NCBI RefSeq assembly: GCF_024055895.1
Contig: NZ_JAMXLE010000001.1
Coordinates: 124,001-188,000, forward strand
Direction: 5' to 3'
DNA from: Rhizobium sp. L1K21
Lineage (GTDB): Bacteria > Pseudomonadota > Alphaproteobacteria > Rhizobiales > Rhizobiaceae
DNA: 64,000 nucleotides
In this document: one piece after another, positions 39,656-46,840 of the stretch
Layout of the letters: each line of letters opens with the position of its first letter
Position numbering within the stretch: position 1 is the first letter of the stretch
Notes under the pieces: model-generated
The model's input: only the letters and a program-made list of their open reading frames with translations
Told to the model about the DNA's origin: nothing
Database searches by the model: none
Position numbers and translations under genes: made by a program

Positions 39656-39971
39656 CATCTCGATTTTCGCGATGGGTAGTTTTTTACACATGACGCCGAT
39701 TTTCGGATATGCCGGTTTTTTTCCTTTATCCGTATCTTTTTGATTCTCCTTGTAAAGTTTGAATCTCCGAAACTTGTCCACAAAGTGGCACGGGGCTTGC
39801 TGATCTTCGCTTGCCGCGAATTGAGGGAGGTTTGCGGGAGGGGGAGGCACGAGCGCTCAGTTCGGGCCATTATTCCTGACATGAAGCCTCCTGAAAGCGC
39901 GGCGGTTCGATCTCCGCAGGAGACGACGTGACTTTTCAATGAACGGGCGTTGTGCCCGACAGGAGGACATT
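39656..39971 (+). promoter_or_regulatory. Control region of the dctPQM transporter
   Basis: These 316 bases contain no gene. They hold a sigma-54 promoter (39786-39800, listed separately), a CGGATA...TATCCG dyad (39704-39709 and 39727-39732) placed where an activator site is expected, and a long untranslated leader of about 160 bases before dctP. The dctP ribosome site AGGAGGA is at 39961. Confidence 0.7.
39786..39800 (+). promoter_or_regulatory. Sigma-54 (-24/-12) promoter of dctPQM
   Basis: TGGCAC, five bases, then TTGC exactly fits the sigma-54 consensus, including the invariant GG and GC dinucleotides ten bases apart. It lies downstream of dctD, a sigma-54 activator, and upstream of dctP on the same strand. 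The transcript would begin near 39812. Confidence 0.88.
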
Positions 39972-40973
39972 ATGAAAAAGATTCTACTCGCAGCTGCGTC
40001 CATGCTGACGTTGAGCTTCGGAGCCGGTGCAGCGCTTGCTAACGAGTGCGATCCGGGCGAAATCGTTATCAAGTTTGCGCATGACGTTGCGGAAACGCAC
40101 CCGAAGGGCGTTGCAGCGCTTGATCTGGAGAAGCGCGTCAATGAGCAGATGAACGGCAAGGCCTGCATGCAGGTGTTCCCGAACTCCACGCTTTTCGATG
40201 ATGACAAGGTCAAGGAAGCCATGTTGCTGGGCGATGTTCAGCTGGCTGCACCTTCGCTCTCCAAGTTCGAAGCCTATACCAAGAAGTACCGCCTTTTTGA
40301 CCTGCCGTTCCTGTTTAACGATTTGGCTGCTGTGAACCGCTTCTACAAGACGGATGCAGCAAAATCGCTTCTCACGACGCTGGAAGATGTCGGCTTTGAA
40401 GGCCTGGATTTCTGGGCGTCGGGCATCAAGCAGTTTTCCGCCAAGAAGCCGCTTCTGGTGCCTGCCGATGCAAACGGCCTGAAATTCCGTATTCAGCCTT
40501 CTGACGTTGCGCTTGCCATGGTCGAAGCCATGGGTGCATCCGGTCAGAAGCTTGCGTTCAAGGAAGTCTATGGCGCGCTGCAGACGGGCGTTGTGGATGG
40601 TCAGGAAAACTCCTGGTGCAATATCTACACCCAGAAGTTCTACGAAGTGCAGGACGGTATCACGGAAACCAACCACAGCCTGCTCGGCTATCTGGTGATC
40701 ACCTCCAAGGAGTGGCTCGACAGCCTTGATGAGGATGTCCGCACGCAGTTCCTGCAGCTCGTGGATGACACGACCAATGCCTTCAACGATTCCATTGCCG
40801 GCGAGGAAGCCGCCTGCCGTCAGCAGATCATTGACGCGGGTTCCCCGGTTCGTGAGCTGACGCCGGAACAGCGCCAGGAATGGGTTGAGGTCATGAAGCC
40901 GGTTTGGGCCAAGTTCGAAGCCGATGTCGGCAAGGACATGATCGACGCCGCTGTCGCTTCCAACAACGAATAA
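39972..40973 (+). CDS. dctP: TRAP transporter substrate-binding protein, C4-dicarboxylate type
   Basis: DctP captures a carboxylate substrate in the periplasm and hands it to DctQM. The 333 residues include a signal peptide (KKILLAAASMLTLSFGAGAA region ending ALA-NEC), HDVAETHPKGVAALDLEK, and the substrate-site Arg in LKFRIQPSD, followed by KEVYGALQTGVVDGQEN, the family signature. ATG 39972 has AGGAGGA upstream; the longer frame starting at 39939 is unlikely. The closest characterised relatives bind succinate, malate or fumarate, but the neighbouring aromatic cluster leaves other acids possible. Confidence 0.93.
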   Translation: MKKILLAAASMLTLSFGAGAALANECDPGEIVIKFAHDVAETHPKGVAALDLEKRVNEQMNGKACMQVFPNSTLFDDDKVKEAMLLGDVQLAAPSLSKFEAYTKKYRLFDLPFLFNDLAAVNRFYKTDAAKSLLTTLEDVGFEGLDFWASGIKQFSAKKPLLVPADANGLKFRIQPSDVALAMVEAMGASGQKLAFKEVYGALQTGVVDGQENSWCNIYTQKFYEVQDGITETNHSLLGYLVITSKEWLDSLDEDVRTQFLQLVDDTTNAFNDSIAGEEAACRQQIIDAGSPVRELTPEQRQEWVEVMKPVWAKFEADVGKDMIDAAVASNNE

Positions 40974-41045
40974 CACTGCGTTTTGACCAATCTGGTCCGG
41001 CCCTTCCGGGGGCCGGGCTCTTTCAATGCAGGTCGGAGGGGAACC

Positions 41046-41732
41046 ATGTCATTCCTGCCCTATGGACCGTGGCTGCTGCTCGCGCTTCTGGTTCTCGTTT
41101 ATTACATCATCGACAAGCTGAAACCTGAAGCGCTCGCCCGCTTTGAGGAAAACACGCTGGCCATTCTGCTGGCCGTGATCACGCTCGTTGCATTCACGCA
41201 GGTGATTGCGCGTTACGGCTTTAATTCGGGCTGGAGCGGCGCGCTCGAATTTCAGCGCATTCTCTTCGCCTGGCTCATTCTCTTCGGCATGAGCTATGGC
41301 GTGCGCACCAGCACGCATCTGGGCGTGGATGCGTTTGTGCGCATGCTGCCGCCGTCGGCGATGAAGATGGTCGCAATTTTCGGGGCGCTCGCCTGCATCG
41401 TCTATGCGGCCATTTTCCTGGCTGCCGACTGGCTACAGATTTTCGGTGCCGACACAAAGGGCGGCTCTGTCTTCTACTGGTCGAAAATCTACAAGATCAA
41501 TGCCGGGCTCGATGAAATGAAGTGGCCGGAATTCATGGTCAACGCGCTCGGTCTGAAGGAACGCCTGCCACGGTGGCTTGCCTACCTTATCTTGCCCGCT
41601 GGTCTTGCGCTTTTCATCCTGCGCTCGGCTCAAGCGCTGGTGCAGATCGCCAAAGGTGAACGTGACTTGATCATTGCCGGACACGAGGCTGAAGACCTCG
41701 TTGCCGAGCACAAAGATGCGCTGAAGGACTGA
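41046..41732 (+). CDS. dctQ: TRAP transporter small permease
   Basis: DctQ is the small membrane subunit, with four helices in 228 residues. The family motif is the ARYGFNSGWSGALEFQRILFAW block (only partly quoted) and GMSYGVRTSTHLGVDAFVR, with the conserved HLGVD. Between helices 3 and 4 an extra segment of about 50 residues (FGADTKGGSVFYWSK...) makes it longer than many DctQ proteins. ATG 41046 has GGAGGGGAA upstream. It ends five bases before dctM. Confidence 0.91.
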   Translation: MSFLPYGPWLLLALLVLVYYIIDKLKPEALARFEENTLAILLAVITLVAFTQVIARYGFNSGWSGALEFQRILFAWLILFGMSYGVRTSTHLGVDAFVRMLPPSAMKMVAIFGALACIVYAAIFLAADWLQIFGADTKGGSVFYWSKIYKINAGLDEMKWPEFMVNALGLKERLPRWLAYLILPAGLALFILRSAQALVQIAKGERDLIIAGHEAEDLVAEHKDALKD

Positions 41733-41737
41733 GGCCG

Positions 41738-43357
41738 ATGGAATCGCTTATTCTCTTTATCCTCGTTCTTTCGTTCCTGTTTCTGGGCGTGCCGGTGGCC
41801 ATTTCGCTCGGCCTGTCTGCTCTTCTCATCACCGCCTTCTTCTCGACGGATTCCATGTCGTCGGTTGCCGTGCAGATGATGGATGCGTCGCAAAACTATA
41901 CGCTGCTTGCCATTCCCTTCTTCATTCTGGCCTCGGCCTTCATGTCGACCGGGGGTGTCGCCAAGCGGCTTATCCGCTTTGCAATTGCAAGTGTCGGACA
42001 TTTCCGCGGCGGACTTGCCATGGCTTCCGTCTTGGCTTGCATGATGTTTGCAGCCCTTTCGGGGTCTTCGCCGGCAACCGTGGTTGCGATCGGCACGATT
42101 GCGATTGCGGGCATGCGGCAGGTTGGCTATTCCAAGCCTTTCGCAGCGGGCGTTATCGCTAATGCCGGCACGCTCGGTATTCTCATTCCCCCGTCTATCG
42201 TGATGGTGGTCTATGCGGCTGCAACCAACGTCTCGGTCGGACGCATGTTTCTCGGTGGCGTTATACCGGGCATCGTCGCCGGCCTGATGCTGATGGGCGC
42301 GATTTACATCATCGCCCGGATCAAGAACCTTCCGGCCGAAGACTGGAAGGGATTTCATGAGATCGTCGAAGGCGGCAAGGAAGCCGGTTTCGGCCTGTTT
42401 CTCATCGTCATCATTATCGGCGGCATTTACGGTGGAGTTTTCACGCCAACGGAAGCGGCAGCCGTGGCTGCCATTTACTCCTATTTCGTCGCAGTGTTCA
42501 TCTATCGTGATATGGGACCGTTAAAAGACGTGCCGTGGGTTCGTGCAACGGACTCTCAAAGTGCGCTTTTGGGTTTCAAGGCACTTGTCTATGCCCTTTC
42601 CTTCCTCTTCGTGTGGATGGTGTTGAGCTATTTCGCGATGGCCGACTGGGAGAGTGTAACCGGAACCGGGCGTCTTGTTGTGGGGCTGGTTTTTGCGGCG
42701 GCCATTCTGATTGCCTACGCAACCTGGCGTGACCCAAACCACAATCCGGCTGCCATCGGTGCCCATCTTGGCAGAAGCCTGCCGATCTGGGGCAGAAATC
42801 TTGGGGCCATTGGTCGTTCGTTTTTCCCGGCAGCGGTCAATGAGGAAACGCGCAAGGTTCTTGTCGATGCCGCGCGCACCACGATCATGCTGATGTTCAT
42901 CATCGTGAATGCCATGCTCTTCGCGCATGTGCTGACGGCTGAACGTATACCCGACACGATCACGGAACTGATGCTCGGCTACGGCTTCAACTGGTTCACC
43001 TTCCTGATTGCCGTAAACTTGCTCCTGTTGTTGGGCGGTCAGTTCATGGAGCCGTCGGGTCTGTTGCTGATCGTTGCGCCGGTCGTGTTCCCGATTGCGG
43101 TTCAGTTGGGTGTGGATCCGATCCATCTCGGCATCATCATGGTCGTCAACATGGAAATCGGCATGATCACGCCGCCGATCGGCCTTAACCTCTTCGTGAC
43201 CTCAGGGATCACGGGCATGAGCCTTGTGCAGGTGGTAAAGGCGGCCTTGCCGTTTGTGGGCGTGCTGCTGCTCTTCCTGGTGTTGGTCACCTACATACCG
43301 GCCATGTCGACATGGTTGCCAACCCTGCTCATGGGGCCTGAAACGGTCATCAGGTGA
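41738..43357 (+). CDS. dctM: TRAP transporter large permease, with an internal insertion
   Basis: DctM is the sodium-coupled large permease. The 539 residues are about 100 longer than standard DctM (about 425-440). The usual parts are seen: FFILASAFMSTGGVAKRLI, SGSSPATVVAIGTI, NAGTLGILIPPSIVMVVY, and the mirror-image ITPPIGLNLFVTSGI. Between residues about 260 and 365 there is an insert with two extra predicted helices (VYALSFLFVWMVLSYF and LVVGLVFAAAILIAY) and a polar tail. The gene follows dctQ closely and ends the operon, being followed by a terminator. Confidence 0.92.
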   Translation: MESLILFILVLSFLFLGVPVAISLGLSALLITAFFSTDSMSSVAVQMMDASQNYTLLAIPFFILASAFMSTGGVAKRLIRFAIASVGHFRGGLAMASVLACMMFAALSGSSPATVVAIGTIAIAGMRQVGYSKPFAAGVIANAGTLGILIPPSIVMVVYAAATNVSVGRMFLGGVIPGIVAGLMLMGAIYIIARIKNLPAEDWKGFHEIVEGGKEAGFGLFLIVIIIGGIYGGVFTPTEAAAVAAIYSYFVAVFIYRDMGPLKDVPWVRATDSQSALLGFKALVYALSFLFVWMVLSYFAMADWESVTGTGRLVVGLVFAAAILIAYATWRDPNHNPAAIGAHLGRSLPIWGRNLGAIGRSFFPAAVNEETRKVLVDAARTTIMLMFIIVNAMLFAHVLTAERIPDTITELMLGYGFNWFTFLIAVNLLLLLGGQFMEPSGLLLIVAPVVFPIAVQLGVDPIHLGIIMVVNMEIGMITPPIGLNLFVTSGITGMSLVQVVKAALPFVGVLLLFLVLVTYIPAMSTWLPTLLMGPETVIR

Positions 43358-43386
43358 AGGGCGTCGGTGTAATGAAAAAACGAAGC

Positions 43387-43419
43387 GCGGCACTTTCGAA
43401 CGGTGCCGCACTTTTTCTT
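43387..43419 (+). terminator. Rho-independent terminator after dctM
   Basis: GCGGCAC (43387-43393) and GTGCCGC (43403-43409) form a seven-bp stem, followed by CACTTTTTCTT. It closes the dctPQM operon. Confidence 0.8.
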
Positions 43420-43421
43420 GA

Positions 43422-43521
43422 GCATTTCCAGCCGAAGCATATTCGCTTTGGCGTCGGACAATGCGGCAAAAACAAAGAGATAGAGCGTTTCAGGTGATCC
43501 GTTTTTCATCTGAAACGCTCT
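43422..43521. repeat. Dispersed intergenic mosaic repeat (RIME-like), two palindromes
   Basis: The first, imperfect palindrome runs from GCATT at 43422 to AATGC at 43464. The second has 16-base arms with one mismatch, AGAGCGTTTCAGGTGA (43482-43497) and TCATCTGAAACGCTCT (43506-43521). Between them lies AAAACAAAGAGATAGAGCG, a string that recurs between genes of many Rhizobiales. Two linked palindromes of about 100 bases match the RIME architecture. It lies between two convergent genes. Confidence 0.7.
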
Positions 43522-43535
43522 ATTGAAGCAAATCT

Positions 43536-43907
43536 CTACTGACGCTCTTCGAGCGCCTGTCTGGCCAGATCATAATGTTCAGGGCGCATCTGCGACCTCA
43601 CGGCGCTGATCGCCGCAGCCAGAACGGCAAGGTCATCCGAAAAGCCAACCAGCGCGATAAAATCCGGTACGGCATCAAACGGCATGACGAAATAGGCGAG
43701 TGCAGCGAGCAAAATGCCTTTGGTCCTGATCGGTGTTTGGGGATCGAAGGCACAGAAATAGGCTGCCACGACGTCCTCGCCAAAGGGCAGACGCCGCACG
43801 GCTTTCTTGAATGTTGTCCAGAAACCTTTCTTTACGGTCTCTGCGCGTTCACGCTGGGTATCCTCTGTGCCGGGTTCCAGAATGTCACCATATTTGACGT
43901 CATCCAT
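43536..43907 (-). CDS. DUF1232 (YkvA-like) membrane protein
   Basis: A 123-residue protein with the DUF1232 signature YFVMPFDAVPDFIALVGFSDD in its middle (partly quoted), flanked by one or two short helices. The family is widespread and of unknown function; the motif DxxPDx often lies at the membrane. It ends about 15 bases from the RIME-like repeat. An upstream GGAGGGAAG site gives a firm ATG at 43907. It may be transcribed with phhB, 54 bases upstream. Confidence 0.85.
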   Translation of the reverse strand: MDDVKYGDILEPGTEDTQRERAETVKKGFWTTFKKAVRRLPFGEDVVAAYFCAFDPQTPIRTKGILLAALAYFVMPFDAVPDFIALVGFSDDLAVLAAAISAVRSQMRPEHYDLARQALEERQ

Positions 43908-43961
43908 CCGCTTCCCTCCAAATCTGGAATTTATGTGGGAATTCTCTCATCTCTTTTCAAT

Positions 43962-44261
43962 TCAGATGGCTCTTGCCGCCTTGTCCATGGCTTTGGCGAG
44001 CTTGAAGTCCAGTTTGGTCAGCCCGTTAGCGGAATGGGTGGTCAGGCGCACGCTCACGCTGGAATAAACATTGGACCATTCCGGATGATGATCCATCTTC
44101 TCGGCCATCAATGCACTTTCTGTCATGAAGGCAAAAGCTTCCCGGAAATTTGCAAATTTGAAGTCCCGTGAAATTGCCTTTCCGCCGTCTTCGACCTGCC
44201 AGCCATTGAGCTTTTCAAGCATTTCTTCTACTTCGGATGTTTCGAGAGGTTGCTGTTCCAT
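43962..44261 (-). CDS. phhB: Pterin-4a-carbinolamine dehydratase
   Basis: This small enzyme dehydrates 4a-hydroxytetrahydrobiopterin after aromatic amino-acid hydroxylation. The 99 residues contain the active-site pattern MDHHPEWSNVYSSVSVRLTT (His-His-Pro-Glu-Trp), TTHSANGLTKLD and GWQVEDGGKAISRDF. The frame opens at 44285, but ATG 44261 has a GGGACGGAG site and yields the family start. No phenylalanine hydroxylase is next to it. It is divergent from the phosphatase gene, with start regions only about 60 bases apart. Confidence 0.92.
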   Translation of the reverse strand: MEQQPLETSEVEEMLEKLNGWQVEDGGKAISRDFKFANFREAFAFMTESALMAEKMDHHPEWSNVYSSVSVRLTTHSANGLTKLDFKLAKAMDKAARAI

Positions 44262-44320
44262 GGTGATTGCTCCGTCCCTTTTCATGCGTTTGTCTTCGTC
44301 TTAAACAGGATAACACAGAC

Positions 44321-44776
44321 TTGCCATCCGTCCTCTTTGTCTGTCTCGGCAATATTTGCCGCTCGCCCTTGGCCGAGGGTCTATTTCGCCATCATGTGGA
44401 AAAGGCCCGAAGGACGGAAGAGTTCCATATCGATTCAGCGGGAACCGGTGGGTGGCACGCAGGTGATCCGCCAGACCCGCGCTCCATAGAGATTGCACGT
44501 CGCTATGGCATCGACATCACCGGGCAACGCGCACGGCAGCTTCTGACACGTGACTTTGAGGACTACGATCTTATCCTCGGCATGGACCGCAGCAATGTTC
44601 AGACCATTCTGCAGCGTTCGCCGGTTGGTGCGCGCGCAAAGGTTCATCTCTTCCTAAAATTTGCTGACGGAACCGAGACCGATGTTCCCGATCCCTATTA
44701 TGGCGGGCCGGACGGGTTCGAAAATGTCTACCACACGCTTTCGGCAGGATGTATGTCGGCGCTCGGAAAATTGTAG
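44321..44776 (+). CDS. Low-molecular-weight protein tyrosine phosphatase
   Basis: This acid phosphatase of 151 residues has the CX5R loop in FVCLGNICRSPLAEG (Cys8, Arg14) and the general acid Asp in VPDPYYGG. The open frame starts further upstream at 44267 with an odd leader (RPFSCVCLRLKQDNTDL). The TTG at 44321, preceded by CAGGATAAC, gives a normal N-terminus and is preferred. The last 49 bases overlap the convergent thpR gene. Its target is unknown. Confidence 0.85.
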   Translation: MPSVLFVCLGNICRSPLAEGLFRHHVEKARRTEEFHIDSAGTGGWHAGDPPDPRSIEIARRYGIDITGQRARQLLTRDFEDYDLILGMDRSNVQTILQRSPVGARAKVHLFLKFADGTETDVPDPYYGGPDGFENVYHTLSAGCMSALGKL

Positions 44777-45321
44777 TCTTCCGAATAGTCGGAGAGTGGA
44801 AAGATCTCTTCGGTCCGATAGGGGCCGCCGCCCACGGAATCGCGCGACGACAAGAGAACGAAACGGCCGACGGTGAAGGGCTGCGTGTGGAAATTGCCGC
44901 GGCCCGACAGGTAATGAACAACATCGTCCAGACGGGAAGAGCGCAGACGCGCCAAGGTCACATGCGGCATGAACTTGCGCTGGTCGGCGGGAAGTCCGAT
45001 GCGTTGGCAGATGCGTTCGATCTCGCCTTGAAGTTCGTAAAGCTCCGGCGGCTGGGTGACGCCCGCCCACACCGAGTGCGGTTTCTTGGAGCCGAAAGAG
45101 CCGGTTCCCGTCAGCGAAAGCTCAAACTGGCTTCGGTCTATCCGGTCCAGCCGGTCGACGATTTCGTCTGCCGTGCGGTTATCGACATCGCCTATAAAGC
45201 GTAATGTGATGTGGTAGTTTTCGACGTCTATCCAGCGGGCTCCCGGCAAGCCGCCGCGTAACAGAGATAAGCTCATCGCCGCATTTCGCGGGATCTCGAG
45301 GGCGGTAAAAAGTCTCGGCAT
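44728..45321 (-). CDS. thpR: RNA 2',3'-cyclic phosphodiesterase
   Basis: ThpR (LigT) opens 2',3'-cyclic phosphate ends on RNA or ligates tRNA halves in vitro. It belongs to the 2H phosphoesterase family, with both HxT motifs: HITLRF at about residue 38 and HVTLARL at about 120. The 197 residues start at ATG 45321 (PRLFTALEIP); the longer frame to 45342 adds seven residues. Its last 49 bases overlap the convergent LMW phosphatase gene. Confidence 0.9.
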   Translation of the reverse strand: MPRLFTALEIPRNAAMSLSLLRGGLPGARWIDVENYHITLRFIGDVDNRTADEIVDRLDRIDRSQFELSLTGTGSFGSKKPHSVWAGVTQPPELYELQGEIERICQRIGLPADQRKFMPHVTLARLRSSRLDDVVHYLSGRGNFHTQPFTVGRFVLLSSRDSVGGGPYRTEEIFPLSDYSEDYNFPSADIHPAESVW

Positions 45322-45416
45322 GGCGAGCTCCCCGAATCTCAATGTTACTGACTACACGGAATCACGCAATTGCGAGATGCGCAAGCGAAATGCCGTGTCA
45401 TCCACTCTCACTTTTT

Positions 45417-46055
45417 CTAACTGCCTGATATATTGGATAAAAACTTTTCCATAACGGGCAGGAATGATTTCGCCATTGCAGCAACGCCTTGCGCATTCGG
45501 GTGCAGGCCATCGGAAATCTTGAGTTTCGGATCGAGCACGTAAGCCTCGATCATCAGCGGGTAGAAAGCGAGATCGTACTTTTCTTCGAGGTCTGGAAAG
45601 ATGGCGTCGAATTCGGCTGCATAGGCATCGCCCAGGTTGGGCGGCGCACGCATTCCAGCGAGCAGAACCGGTATGCCGCGTTCTTTCAGCCGCTCGATGA
45701 TGGCTGTCAGGTTCTTGCGGGTTTCATCCGGTGAGAGGCCACGCAGCGCGTCATTGGCGCCGAGTTCGAGAATGACGCCGTCGGTGCCGTCAGGAATGGA
45801 CCAGTCGAGCCTGGATAGGCCGTTTGCCGTGGTGTCGCCTGAGACGGATGCGTTGGTGATCTTCACGTCGTAGCCATTTTCGTTCACCAGTTTTTCCAGC
45901 TGTGCAGGAAAAGCGTCTTCGGGAGCGAGTTCGTAGCCGGCCATGAGGCTGTCTCCAAAGGCGACGATATTCAGCGGACGGGCTTGTGCCACAGAGTCAA
46001 GGCCAACCAGAAGCAGGAGTGCCATCAATATTGGGTGAAATGCTTTAAATCGCAT
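45417..46055 (-). CDS. tesA: SGNH-family arylesterase / acyl-CoA thioesterase I
   Basis: This periplasmic GDSL hydrolase has a signal peptide (LLLLVGLDSVAQA), the nucleophile loop AFGDSLMAGYEL, the oxyanion blocks SVSGDTT and ELGANDALRG, and the catalytic DGLHPNAQG at the C-terminus. At 212 residues it equals E. coli TesA. It is divergent from ybbA-ybbP, the same arrangement as in E. coli, which supports the assignment. The substrate range (esters, lysophospholipids, acyl-CoA) is probably broad. Confidence 0.92.
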   Translation of the reverse strand: MRFKAFHPILMALLLLVGLDSVAQARPLNIVAFGDSLMAGYELAPEDAFPAQLEKLVNENGYDVKITNASVSGDTTANGLSRLDWSIPDGTDGVILELGANDALRGLSPDETRKNLTAIIERLKERGIPVLLAGMRAPPNLGDAYAAEFDAIFPDLEEKYDLAFYPLMIEAYVLDPKLKISDGLHPNAQGVAAMAKSFLPVMEKFLSNISGS

Positions 46056-46137
46056 GATCCGATTCCTAAATTGGCATGTACTTACATGCTAAATGCCTTT
46101 GGCGACGTCGTTTCATTTAAAAATAGGGTCAAATTTT

Positions 46138-46839
46138 GTGACGGAAACCCCCACCACCGCGAAAGAATCCATCATCCGGTTAAAACAGGCAGATTTGACC
46201 CTCGGCATAGACGCCGCCTCCGTGCATGTTCTCAAATCGATCGATCTGGACATTGCTGCGGGTGAATCGGCGGGTATCGTCGGTCCTTCCGGCTCGGGAA
46301 AATCAACCCTCCTGATGGTGATGGCCGGGCTGGAGCGGCTCGATAGTGGCGAAATCCATATTGCCGGTCAGCCCCTTCACGCGATGAGTGAGGACCAGGC
46401 CGCGGATTTCAGGGGACGCAATATCGGCATTGTCTTTCAGTCGTTCCATCTGATCCCCAATATGACCGCGCTTGAAAATGTTGCCGTGCCGCTGGAGCTT
46501 GCCAATGTGAAAGATGCATTTGGCATCGCGCGTCGGGAGTTGCAGGCTGTCGGGCTTGGCGAACGGCTGAGCCATTATCCAGGCCAGCTTTCCGGCGGTG
46601 AACAGCAGCGGGTGGCGATTGCCCGCGCGCTTGCGCCATCGCCGTCTCTCCTCATTGCTGATGAACCGACCGGCAATCTTGACGGCGAGACCGGGCGGCA
46701 GATTGCCGATCTTCTGTTTTCAAAACAGGCCGAGCGCGGCATGACCCTGTTGCTTGTCACGCACGATCCTGCGCTCGCTTCACGTTGTACCCGTCAGATC
46801 AAGATGCGATCGGGCAGAATTGACGACGGGGCAGCCTGA
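46138..46839 (+). CDS. ybbA: ABC transporter ATP-binding protein, YbbA type
   Basis: The ATPase of a MacB/LolD-type system has Walker A GPSGSGKSTLL, signature LSGGEQQRVAIARAL and Walker B LLIADEPTGNLDGE. The Q-loop reads IGIVFQSFHLIPNM. The open frame reaches ATG 46093, but a GTG at 46138 with AGGGTC upstream gives 233 residues, matching E. coli YbbA (228). It precedes ybbP by one base. The complex is thought to act on lipoproteins or envelope lipids, but its substrate is not firmly known. Confidence 0.9.
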   Translation: MTETPTTAKESIIRLKQADLTLGIDAASVHVLKSIDLDIAAGESAGIVGPSGSGKSTLLMVMAGLERLDSGEIHIAGQPLHAMSEDQAADFRGRNIGIVFQSFHLIPNMTALENVAVPLELANVKDAFGIARRELQAVGLGERLSHYPGQLSGGEQQRVAIARALAPSPSLLIADEPTGNLDGETGRQIADLLFSKQAERGMTLLLVTHDPALASRCTRQIKMRSGRIDDGAA

Positions 46840-46840
46840 T

